Positions 14,306 to 21,408 of a stretch of 21,408 nt of DNA are shown here, one piece after another. Below the pieces are notes generated by a model. The model saw only the letters and a list, made by a program, of their open reading frames with translations. It did not search any database and had not been told where the DNA came from. This stretch comes from SKVL01 sp046542915. GTDB taxonomy: Bacteria > Patescibacteriota > Minisyncoccia > Phycocordibacterales > CSBR16-193. Both the position numbers and the translations under genes were made by a program. The stretch spans positions 1 to 21,408 of the forward strand of contig JBKHAI010000009.1 of assembly GCA_046542915.1 (NCBI GenBank), in the 5' to 3' direction. Within the stretch, counting starts at the first letter, position 1. Every line of letters starts with the position of its first letter.

Positions 14306-15814
14306 CTAAAAAGATAACCGGTCAAAAACAGAAGCAGGTGTCCCTAAAAGCCGTCTCCATATTTTATTTTCATCATTATCAACTTCAAAAATAACTTCTG
14401 ACCGCGAAGATCCAGCTTCCAGATCCTCGTCTGTTTGTATCTCCGGAGAACTTTCCACTCCGGACGAGCTCATTTTCTCTTCTTCGGTCTCTGAATTTTC
14501 AGATCGGTCTTCTTGACCCTCCATCTCTTCCGGTCTTTCAATATCTCCCCGATCCGGTTCAAACTCTTCCGCAAGTAAGCGGTTTATCTCCTCTCTCAGA
14601 TCTGACACCTCGGCACGCAACCGCTCCACTTCGGTGTTATCTTCTATAATTTCTTGGTCCTCCGATTCTTCAGATTCAACCTCTTCCTCCGAAAACGACT
14701 CATTAAAGCCACCTTCGGGAGATATCAATTCCAAGCTATCCCCTTTTTTAAACTCAATTTCGGTAACCTGTCGAGGCAGAGAAAGCTCTCCTTCGGCACT
14801 TATTATCGTATTTTGAGGTATCTCAAAAGAATCATCTCCTGCTTTCAGTCGCCATTCTCCCAAGTTTATCTCCCCCTCAGATGAATTGAACAGAGTGACC
14901 ATTCGCTCATCCGCCTCTGTTATAGAGATCTCCGGTTCTAGAACCTCTACCTCAACCCGAGAAACCGCTTCTTCCCCTTTTATTTTGGCCGTCAAAACCA
15001 CAGAATAGTTGCCGGGAGCATAATAACTATGTTCTATCTCTCGGCCTTTTTTCACCGAGCCGTCGCCCATCGCCCACTCAAAGCTAACACGCCTGGAAGG
15101 TACATTACTGCTTTCCATATAAGCTTCAAATCTAATAGGGCTCTCAACCGAGGTTAATCTGTCCCTTCCGGCACTTATCTTGACCACAGAAACTTCCTCT
15201 AAAGCGGATATTTCAACCGGAGAAGAGTGAGCGGACGGTTTTCTTGGAGAAGGTGTCGTATCCGGATCATCGTCATCATTTTCTTCCGCCTCATCTTCAT
15301 TATCCCCATCGTTATCCCCGGCGGTTTCTTCCTCCTCTTCCGTATCTTTTTTACCATTTTCGTCCATTTCAAAATCTTCTTTGCTTACAGTTATCTTTTG
15401 CTCAGCCGTCCAACTTTGTTCGCTATCTCTGGTTTTTATGGTAGCAGTAATGATATGCTCCCCTTGACTAGGGTCTTTATATGTAAAATTCCTACCATTC
15501 CAGTTAGAATTAACTGTTGATGAATATTCACCATCACCATTATCATTCAAAAAAAGACCAGTTTCTGAGGAAGATTCAAGGAAAAGGTCTCCGGTTTCAC
15601 CTAGTTCTTCAACCTCATTTCCATCTTTATCCACCAATCGAACCGTTATCGACTTCGACACCTCTCCGGGATAAACAACCTGTTGTTCATCAGTGGTAAA
15701 TATAAGGCCATCAATCTGAGCAGCAACAGCGTAAGAGTAAGGCAAACAAAAAACGGCTATAAAAGCCGTCGCCATAATGAACCACGTTATAAAAAGAGAG
15801 TTCTTTTTAACCAT
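14306..15814 (-). CDS. Secreted protein with PKD and lamin-tail-like domains
   Basis: 502 residues. A signal peptide is visible (MVKKNSLFITWFIMATAFIA..., likely cut after AVAA at 32). Residues about 35-145 form a beta-rich domain of filamin/invasin type (VVYPGEVSKSITVRLVDKDG). A very acidic linker follows (about 150-195), then a PKD domain (about 208-293) with the typical FEWAMGDGS...HSYYAPGNYSVVLTA. Residues about 295-352 resemble a lamin-tail domain (VTLFNSSEGEINLGEWRLKA). A coiled-coil stretch (VERLRAEVSDLREEINRLL) and an acidic tail end the protein, with no C-terminal membrane segment. It should act at the cell surface, perhaps in adhesion or binding, but I cannot name a function. Its 5' leader has two hairpins. 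Confidence 0.8.
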   Translation of the reverse strand: MVKKNSLFITWFIMATAFIAVFCLPYSYAVAAQIDGLIFTTDEQQVVYPGEVSKSITVRLVDKDGNEVEELGETGDLFLESSSETGLFLNDNGDGEYSSTVNSNWNGRNFTYKDPSQGEHIITATIKTRDSEQSWTAEQKITVSKEDFEMDENGKKDTEEEEETAGDNDGDNEDEAEENDDDDPDTTPSPRKPSAHSSPVEISALEEVSVVKISAGRDRLTSVESPIRFEAYMESSNVPSRRVSFEWAMGDGSVKKGREIEHSYYAPGNYSVVLTAKIKGEEAVSRVEVEVLEPEISITEADERMVTLFNSSEGEINLGEWRLKAGDDSFEIPQNTIISAEGELSLPRQVTEIEFKKGDSLELISPEGGFNESFSEEEVESEESEDQEIIEDNTEVERLRAEVSDLREEINRLLAEEFEPDRGDIERPEEMEGQEDRSENSETEEEKMSSSGVESSPEIQTDEDLEAGSSRSEVIFEVDNDENKIWRRLLGTPASVFDRLSF

Positions 15815-15832
15815 ATTAAATTTTTGTTACAA

Positions 15833-15873
15833 CCCCTTCCTTTTATTCCTTATCAAATAAAAGAAAGAAGGGG
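15833..15873 (-). other. Hairpin in the leader of the PKD protein gene
   Basis: CCCCTTCCTTTTATT and AATAAAAGAAAGAAGGGG pair with a small bulge around an 8-nt loop, 19 nt before the ATG. It may be a stabiliser, a regulator, or part of a terminator. Confidence 0.5.
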
Positions 15874-15881
15874 TATCTAGT

Positions 15882-15906
15882 AATAAACCGAAGACTACGG
15901 TTTATT
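15882..15906 (-). terminator. Hairpin AATAAACCG/CGGTTTATT between two envelope genes
   Basis: Perfect 9-bp stem with a 7-nt loop. It lies about 120 nt after the fibronectin-III-like gene and could be its terminator, although no long T run follows. Confidence 0.4.
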
Positions 15907-16022
15907 TATTTATACCCAAAAAAAGAAAGACGGGGAAATTTCTATTGGGGATAAATCAAATTTTTAGCGAATATAAGCGGTTTTTGATGGAAAATTTTTG
16001 TTCCGCCATATATCAAAACATA

Positions 16023-16703
16023 TCACTCGGCTACAGGAGGTTCCGGTCTTTCCGGAAGGCAAGGCAGACTGGCCCTTACAAATTTACTTGATACCTCACT
16101 CCAACCGGACTCATTTCCGGCCTCTACTCTATAAGAATAAAAGCCACCGGGGATTAGCCCTTCTTCCGAAAATTGATTTTCGGGACCTTCATAAATAACC
16201 TCTGTTTGGGAAATTTCGTGCAATTTTCCGGTAATAAAAGGAATCGGAGCCCTGGAAACTCGGTATCTTTCCGCTCTTGAGGGCTCTGACCATTCAATAG
16301 ATACCGATCCGCCACACTCTTGTTCGTGAACAGTTATGTTTTCCGGGGGTTCGGGCGGACAAGGTCTTTCTATCTGAACTTCCGTTATCTCGGAGGGCTC
16401 ACTCTCGCCACTTTTGTTTAAGGCAACAAGATGATAATCTCGAGTCTCGTTCAAAAGAACTTCTCTGTCACGATATCGAAAGCCATCACCTTCGTAGATA
16501 ACATCGCCATTTCTATAAAGTTGATGCCTTTGGGCTCTTTCGGTCTCTTCCCAGCTTAAAAAGACCTCACCACAGTTAGCCGGTTCCTCGGGCTTTTCAA
16601 TGTCTGCCAACAGGACATTGAAAAGGAAAGGTCCTAAAAATAAAGACACTAGGACGGCTCCTGTTAATATTGAAGGTATGACTATGTACCAAGCAGATCT
16701 CAT
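16023..16703 (-). CDS. Membrane-anchored protein with two fibronectin-III-like domains
   Basis: 226 residues. A signal anchor lies at about 7-33 (VIPSILTGAVLVSLFLGPFL). Two Fn3-like repeats follow: about 36-112 (VFLSWEETERAQRHQLYRNG ... RDYHLVALNKSGESEPSEIT) and about 118-216 (VSIEWSEPSRAERYRVSRAP ... GFYSYRVEAGNESGWSEVSS). Each has the strand pattern W...A..Y.VYR and Y.V.A.N.SGES that marks the Fn3 fold. A cysteine sits at a similar place in each repeat (NCGEVFLSW and ECGGSVSIEW), with another near the domain ends, so outside disulfides are likely. It should face the cell exterior. It follows truB by 65 nt and is probably in its operon; function is not known. Confidence 0.75.
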   Translation of the reverse strand: MRSAWYIVIPSILTGAVLVSLFLGPFLFNVLLADIEKPEEPANCGEVFLSWEETERAQRHQLYRNGDVIYEGDGFRYRDREVLLNETRDYHLVALNKSGESEPSEITEVQIERPCPPEPPENITVHEQECGGSVSIEWSEPSRAERYRVSRAPIPFITGKLHEISQTEVIYEGPENQFSEEGLIPGGFYSYRVEAGNESGWSEVSSKFVRASLPCLPERPEPPVAE

Positions 16704-16768
16704 ACCGCCATCATACAGATTTATATAAATTTGACAATGCTTTCAATATATTGGACTATACCAGATTT

Positions 16769-17461
16769 TTAGTCACTGATATTTACTGAAAGCTTCTCCA
16801 GGTTCGCCTCTTCCAAAGAAAAGGCCCTATCTACCGAAATATCATCTATTTTTGTCCTTCTTAAGGCCGAGACAGTCGCCAGACTGGAAAGCCGCCTTCC
16901 CAACTCTTCCACCAAAGACCTGACATAAGCTCCTGATGAGACTGTCATAAAAAGATCCGCCAAAAGTTCCCCGTTTTCTTCATAAACCCTTGATAAAGAG
17001 GCCTCTTTGACAGACATCTCTTTTTCCGGGATCTCTACATTCAAACCCTTTCTGGCATACCAATAAAGCGGTTTCCCTTCTTTTTTAATCGCCGAATAGA
17101 TCGGCACCGGAAGAAGATTTTCTCCCAGCATATTAGAAAGTGCCTTTTCCACGTCCTCAAAAGAGATGTTGTCCACCTCAACTTCTTCAACGATCTGACC
17201 GTCGGTATCGCCGGTATCGGTCTTTTTGCCAAATAAAGCCCTCACTTGGTATGTTTTCTCCGCTCCTTTGAACTGATTTAAGGCCCGAGTACCCTTCTTA
17301 CCGACACCTATGATCATCAGACCGCTCGCCAAAGGGTCCAATGTCCCCGCATGCCCCATTTTTTTTATACCCAAGACCCTTCTCAAGCGGCGAATACAGT
17401 CAAAAGAAGTAATACCGACGGGTTTATCTATTAAGATGATGTTTTCGGGAAGTTTTTCCAT
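16769..17461 (-). CDS. truB: tRNA pseudouridine(55) synthase TruB
   Basis: 230 residues. It makes pseudouridine 55 in the T loop of tRNAs. The catalytic motif GHAGTLDPLASG carries D42. Other family blocks: IDKPVGITSFDCIRRLRRVL at the N-terminus, YQVRALFGKKTDTGDTDGQI, VPIYSAIKKEGKPLYWYARK, and SSGAYVRSLVEELGRRL. E. coli TruB has 314 residues; this one lacks the C-terminal PUA domain, as do many small-genome versions. The gene starts at an ATG 43 nt after the stop of the Wzy-like gene, so they are likely co-transcribed. Often truB sits with rbfA or infB, which are not here. Confidence 0.95.
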   Translation of the reverse strand: MEKLPENIILIDKPVGITSFDCIRRLRRVLGIKKMGHAGTLDPLASGLMIIGVGKKGTRALNQFKGAEKTYQVRALFGKKTDTGDTDGQIVEEVEVDNISFEDVEKALSNMLGENLLPVPIYSAIKKEGKPLYWYARKGLNVEIPEKEMSVKEASLSRVYEENGELLADLFMTVSSGAYVRSLVEELGRRLSSLATVSALRRTKIDDISVDRAFSLEEANLEKLSVNISD

Positions 17462-17504
17462 ATAACTACCGTGGAGATCTTAAAAAGATCTCCAAAAGAC
17501 GAAA

Positions 17505-19937
17505 TTACTCCCCTTGATCTGCTTCTTTGGCACTTTCTAGTTGTTTAATGATGTTTTCCGAGTCCTCTTTCAACTGTGGAAATCTTTCTCCGATTTCTTT
17601 TGCGGTTTCTATGGCTTTTTCGATCTCTCCGGCTTGATAATATGTTTGAATTAAACGATTATACTCGCCGGCGATCCTTTCCAGTTCATTTTGACTCAAG
17701 CCACCTGCTTCCTGATCAAGTTCTTGAGCAACAATATCAATTCTTTGCTTTCTTTTCTCTATCACCTCTTCATACTCTCCCATCTCCATATACGGCTCAA
17801 GCAGTATATCTTCAAATAGCAACTCTTCCTCGGAAAACGGCTCCGTTAACTCGTCAAAAAGTTCGTCGTCCTCCAAATAGATAGCCGACGCGGCGTAGTG
17901 CAATCTCGGTTCTTTGAAAGATGGCTCCAGTTCATAAGCTTTTTTAAAGAGTTCGTGAGCTTTTTCATATTCTCCGAGCTTGTTATGAGCCTCTCCCTTC
18001 TCGATCAAAAAGCGTTGCCTATTAGGAGCGGTTGCAAGGACATCTTCATAGGCCGAAACCGCTTTTTCGTACTCGCCGATATTTGTGTATAAACGGCCCA
18101 AAAAAACAAAAGGACGGGTCTGATCTCCGGTTTCTTCGATGTATTCATTAAGATCATTTTGAGCACCGTTTACAAAATCAATTTTTACCTCGTTGCCGGC
18201 ATTAGAGCGGAAAACTTTAGCGGCTTGAATAGAATATATCTCCGCGGCCTCTTGGCGTCCTATGGGAGACGCGTCTCCCGCTTTTTCAAAATATTCCGAA
18301 GAAACAGAAAAGGCATTATTAACGACCTCTTCCGAGGAGTAACCCACGGAACCGCTACCCGAACCGGATCTGAGATCTTCAGGAAGAAAGTGCCAACAAG
18401 GACTCTCCCTTATACTCCTCAAAGACTGAAAGTTCATATCACTCCATGGCAACTCCCTGAGTCTCTCTCCACACTGGACACCGGTCATTCCTTTAATAAT
18501 ATTAAGATTGGTTTGCAAGGACTTAATATGGACACCATAGACCACCGAAGAAACACACACGATCACTATCGGCAAAACCACCCATTTTATGGTGTTTTGT
18601 GAAAACAACGGAGCGACATCGGTCTCTCTTTCTTTTTCAAAATTCGCCATTGAGGCGGCGAAAGCGATGAATACGGCAAAGAAAACATAACTGGTCATGT
18701 TCTCGAACACAAAAAAGTTCTGAATAAGGTGGGCTATTAAAAGAGCGCTAAAAATGGCCTTTATATAGTAATCAAGTTTTTCAGCACGCCACAAAACAAG
18801 AATAGCGCTCGCAAAAAGAGCTAAATAGGCAAGCATAGCCGGAATTCCTCCGGCCAGACCCCATTCCAAAACTATATTGTGAGCCCGGTCAAACCACTCC
18901 TCTCTGTCAAAAAGCTCAGGGTTATAATCGGCATTAAAGATATGAATATAGTTGTCCTGCCCTATGCCGGTAATGGGATTTTCTTTTATTCCCTCAATAG
19001 CAATATCCCAGAGTAAAAATCGAGCTAAAGCATCTCCTTCTGTGAGAGAAATACCGGAAAATCTTTGCACAGCTGGCAGGTCACCCACAGCTTCCATATA
19101 GCCATCAGACCAAGACGCCTCAGATAGCGGCTCATAGTTATTCACTAAAACAACCGAGGTAAAAAGAGAACCGAGAACAAAAGCGCCTAGAAGACCTGCT
19201 ATGGCGGTGTATTTTATGGCCTTTTTCTCACCTTTTCTGATCGCAACAGCTAAAGTAGCTACAAAAAGACCCGTTACCAGACCCAGCATAGCCCCTCTAG
19301 TGCCGGTAACAGCCACTATTGAAGCAAAAAACAGAGCCAGACCGCCGTAAACAACAGTCAGATAAACATTTTGCTTTATGTAAGACAGGAAGAAATAAAG
19401 GGATAAAAAGACATGGAACAACATATAACCGGCAAGATATATGGGATTTCCCAAAAGACCATCGGCGCGACTGGCTCCGTCGGCATACTGAGTCAAAGCA
19501 ACCAGCCCCATAATAAAGCCCGCCGCTATAGAGAAATTAAATAGACGAAACCACAGCTTTTTTGAATCCATAACCGCCGTGGAAACAAGAAAAAGAGCAA
19601 ACACATGCAAAAGGGTCAGAAACCCTTCCATTCTTTCAAAATTGGACCAGAAACTGTCCGAAGGAAAATATCCCAAAATATTGGCCAAAAAGACCCAAGC
19701 CACAAATCCGGAAAAGATAGCCGTAACCCAGTTGAACTTGGGAAGGTAATGCCTGTTAAGCGATGCCAGAGCTATCCAGGCACCAAATATCAGAGTAGCG
19801 ACCACCCGGAAAAATATCGCTTTTCCTGTTACATAAGGAAAGAAAAGCGAATCAAAGAAAAGAAAAGGAGTTAATAACAAAACGGCAAATATACCGATCA
19901 GAATAAAATATCGCAGGGCTTTTTCCAGATCCTTCAT
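17505..19937 (-). CDS. O-antigen ligase/Wzy-like membrane protein with C-terminal TPR domain
   Basis: 810 residues. About residues 1-470 contain some 12 membrane segments with the O-antigen ligase/polymerase (Wzy_C) signatures TGTRGAMLGLVTGLF, NPITGIGQDNYIHIF and RAHNIVLEWGLAGGIPAMLA; the arginine and histidine in the last block match residues conserved in WaaL. One more membrane segment (WVVLPIVIVCVSSVVYGVHI) leads to a soluble part. Residues about 590-800 have TPR motifs (FLGRLYTNIGEYEKAVSAYE, KGEAHNKLGEYEKAHELFKK, YYQAGEIEKAIETAKEIGER). This type probably adds or polymerises surface glycans, perhaps on S-layer proteins. It heads the operon wzy-like - truB - fn3. Confidence 0.85.
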   Translation of the reverse strand: MKDLEKALRYFILIGIFAVLLLTPFLFFDSLFFPYVTGKAIFFRVVATLIFGAWIALASLNRHYLPKFNWVTAIFSGFVAWVFLANILGYFPSDSFWSNFERMEGFLTLLHVFALFLVSTAVMDSKKLWFRLFNFSIAAGFIMGLVALTQYADGASRADGLLGNPIYLAGYMLFHVFLSLYFFLSYIKQNVYLTVVYGGLALFFASIVAVTGTRGAMLGLVTGLFVATLAVAIRKGEKKAIKYTAIAGLLGAFVLGSLFTSVVLVNNYEPLSEASWSDGYMEAVGDLPAVQRFSGISLTEGDALARFLLWDIAIEGIKENPITGIGQDNYIHIFNADYNPELFDREEWFDRAHNIVLEWGLAGGIPAMLAYLALFASAILVLWRAEKLDYYIKAIFSALLIAHLIQNFFVFENMTSYVFFAVFIAFAASMANFEKERETDVAPLFSQNTIKWVVLPIVIVCVSSVVYGVHIKSLQTNLNIIKGMTGVQCGERLRELPWSDMNFQSLRSIRESPCWHFLPEDLRSGSGSGSVGYSSEEVVNNAFSVSSEYFEKAGDASPIGRQEAAEIYSIQAAKVFRSNAGNEVKIDFVNGAQNDLNEYIEETGDQTRPFVFLGRLYTNIGEYEKAVSAYEDVLATAPNRQRFLIEKGEAHNKLGEYEKAHELFKKAYELEPSFKEPRLHYAASAIYLEDDELFDELTEPFSEEELLFEDILLEPYMEMGEYEEVIEKRKQRIDIVAQELDQEAGGLSQNELERIAGEYNRLIQTYYQAGEIEKAIETAKEIGERFPQLKEDSENIIKQLESAKEADQGE

Positions 19938-20440
19938 AATAATGGAAATATAACATCAAAAAGCAAATAAAAAAACCAAAATGAATATTATTTACAACGA
20001 GGAATTCCCTCTGGGTACACAAGATGTGCACATTTTATAACATTTTCCTGTGAATAAGTTGTTTATATCCCGACTGCTCTGAAAAGTTCTTTACAAACTC
20101 ACCTTTTTCATCATTTTATATATTATAGACAATGCCCTTTTTGTCTAGCATTTTTTATCTCACGACCACATATAACAGCGATCGTCATTTATTGATTTTT
20201 CAACCGATAAATATAGAACTTTTTATTATAAAGTTATCCACACCAGTGTCCGTAATCGGTCCTATATAAATAAAAGAACAAACTTGTCTCATAAAGAACC
20301 GCTTAAAATAAGGGATTTTTTAAAAAAAAGACGAAAAGACCCCTTACTGAAACCATTACAGACAAAAAGTCTTTGAAAAGTTATAAAAAAGAATGACCTT
20401 TGGCCTTATATAAAGATCGGAAATATACCTACTTTTGTTT
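19938..20440. other. AT-rich intergenic region with two DnaA-box-like sites
   Basis: No convincing gene. It has TTATTCACA (20049-20057, minus strand) and TTATCCACA (20234-20242, plus strand), both fitting TTATNCACA. A TATAAT on the minus strand (20122-20127) may be the -10 of the operon to the left. A lone GCTTAAAATAAGGG (20301-20314) is the same motif found inside the composite palindromic element. Confidence 0.5.
20122..20127 (-). promoter_or_regulatory. Possible -10 element for the Wzy-truB operon
   Basis: TATAAT on the minus strand, about 185 nt before the ATG of the Wzy-like gene. A TAGACA lies 14 nt upstream, too close for a standard -35, so the call is weak. Confidence 0.3.
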
Positions 20441-20444
20441 ATCT

Positions 20445-20573
20445 GGGGATGTCTGACATCCCCAGATCAAAAATGTTTCAAATTTACGGCTTAAAATAAG
20501 CATATTTTGAGAACCATTTTTAAATGTCAAAAATATGGCTTAAAATAAGGGCTTGGGGATGTCTGACATCCCC
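20445..20573. repeat. Composite palindromic element B (inverted copy of element A)
   Basis: Palindromes GGGGATGTCTGACATCCCC at 20445-20463 and 20555-20573 (the first extends to a 27-nt perfect palindrome, 20441-20467) enclose two copies of GGCTTAAAATAAG (20488-20500 and 20537-20549) around ATATTTTGAGAACCATTTTT. Reverse-complemented it aligns along its length with 14008-14136, also 129 nt. It ends 45 nt after the stop of the RAYT gene. Confidence 0.9.
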
Positions 20574-20618
20574 AGATCTGCTGTTTTGGGAATTCGAACG
20601 CTTCCAGTTCAAGAAAGA

Positions 20619-21335
20619 TCATGGTTCTTCTAAGGTCAGACCTCCCAGAGGAGTTAAAAGGTCTCTTTGATAGTCTTTCATAACATTAAAAGCGAAATCT
20701 TTGAATAACTCCGGTGTCTTAAATATTTCCCCCAAAACCCCCTTGTTAATGATCAAGGAGCTTCTCTCTCCCATATGATCAGCCAAGCTTGAGTAAGGAT
20801 AACGTATTGCCCAGTCCCAAGCGGTATCCAGATCTTGGAGAGCTCCTTTTAATCCCCCTTCCGGATACATCTCCAGGGTATTTTTTACCATTACATAAAC
20901 AGCCAAGCGAAGTAATTGACTGTCGGAAGTTACGGTCACAGACTTAAAAGGACCTTGAAACAAAGATCCTTTTTCTCCGTACCTTTCATTGAAACTTTTG
21001 GTCATGCTTGTACAAAGACGTTTCATAAACTCAGTTACGCCTCCCTCCTCTATTTCTTCCAAAATAAGGTGAAAATGATTGTCTAATAGGGAAAACCCCA
21101 AGATCTTGGTTAAATGCTCCTGTTGGGGCCAAAATGAAGGTCTCTGCAAGGTTTTAACCAGATCCTCTCTCAGAATATCGCGAAACCAGTCCTTCGGTTG
21201 ATGTTTATCATTTAAATGTCTCAACATTAAAAGAAAACGCCAGCGGTCTCCGGGGTCCTGAACGATCTCCAAACCCCTGGCGCCTCGTTTTATAACGTGG
21301 ACTATACTACCAACACCATATGGCTCCTTTCGCAT
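20619..21335 (-). CDS. RAYT transposase (REP-associated HUH/Y1 transposase)
   Basis: 238 residues of the TnpA_REP/Y1 transposase family related to IS200/IS605. It has the HUH metal-binding motif NHFHLILEE (H87-F-H89), then FMKRLCTSMTKSFNERYGEKGSLFQGPFKS, the usual 'GxLFQGRFKS' block. The likely catalytic tyrosine is Y147 in VYVMVKNTLEM, where relatives have YIHLNP. Near the C-terminus YPYSSLADHMGE matches the common 'WPYSSxxxHLG'. RAYTs cut single-stranded DNA at REP palindromes and are thought to spread them. All key residues are present. A composite palindromic element lies 45 nt downstream, and the window ends in CTGGGGA, perhaps the start of another palindrome upstream. The start is the ATG at 21333-21335. 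Confidence 0.9.
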   Translation of the reverse strand: MRKEPYGVGSIVHVIKRGARGLEIVQDPGDRWRFLLMLRHLNDKHQPKDWFRDILREDLVKTLQRPSFWPQQEHLTKILGFSLLDNHFHLILEEIEEGGVTEFMKRLCTSMTKSFNERYGEKGSLFQGPFKSVTVTSDSQLLRLAVYVMVKNTLEMYPEGGLKGALQDLDTAWDWAIRYPYSSLADHMGERSSLIINKGVLGEIFKTPELFKDFAFNVMKDYQRDLLTPLGGLTLEEP

Positions 21336-21408
21336 AGAACTTTTTATATAGTTAAGCTACAAATATTATAGTAACTTTTATTCATTCGGGAAACCACAAT
21401 CCTGGGGA

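Noticed and set aside
19938..20440. Replication origin
   Set aside because: Only two DnaA boxes, no dnaA, dnaN or other origin genes, and all genes on both sides run the same way.

Overview
The window looks like a chromosomal segment of a Candidate Phyla Radiation (Patescibacteria) bacterium, most likely Parcubacteria-like. I infer this from a 23S rRNA gene full of self-splicing introns with LAGLIDADG ORFs, an rRNA unit without a linked 16S gene, small cell-envelope genes of the type seen in these genomes, and AT-rich spacers. UGA is used as a stop, so the code appears standard. No taxonomic search was possible. Every gene I accept is on the minus strand, so transcription runs from high to low coordinates.

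Right part (about 14.1-21.4 kb): a RAYT-type HUH/Y1 transposase (20619-21335) sits next to a palindromic composite repeat. A 0.5-kb AT-rich spacer with two DnaA-box-like sites follows. Then comes a cluster for a Wzy/O-antigen-ligase-like protein with TPRs, TruB, a fibronectin-III-like anchored protein and a secreted PKD/lamin-tail protein. A second, inverted copy of the palindromic repeat lies downstream of this cluster.

Middle (about 11.1-13.9 kb): a separate rplJ-rplL operon has its own consensus promoter, an L10-leader-type regulatory RNA and a terminator. bL12 carries an unusually long acidic N-terminal extension. Next come a winged-helix/nucleotidyltransferase-like regulator and a TM-helix mechanosensitive-channel-like protein, which share a promoter.

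rRNA region (about 3.0-11.1 kb): a consensus promoter drives 23S - tRNA - 5S and a terminator, with no 16S. The 23S gene is about 7.3 kb long because it holds seven group I introns. By exon counting they fall at E. coli positions 1917, 1943, 2449, 2500, 2584, 2593 and 2656. Three carry apparently intact LAGLIDADG endonuclease genes, one carries an internally deleted remnant and three have no ORF. The 5' half of 23S has four further hairpin insertions built of 7-nt repeats. Summing the exons from 1918 to the 3' end gives almost exactly the E. coli length, which supports the splice sites.

Left part (1-3.0 kb): an anchored protein of unknown function, a RodA-type SEDS glycosyltransferase and the start of a polyprenyl-phosphate sugar transferase suggest envelope synthesis.

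The most unusual features are the seven-intron 23S gene (including one intron inside the sarcin-ricin loop and a 9-nt micro-exon), the heptad-repeat hairpins inside 23S, and the RAYT/palindrome system.
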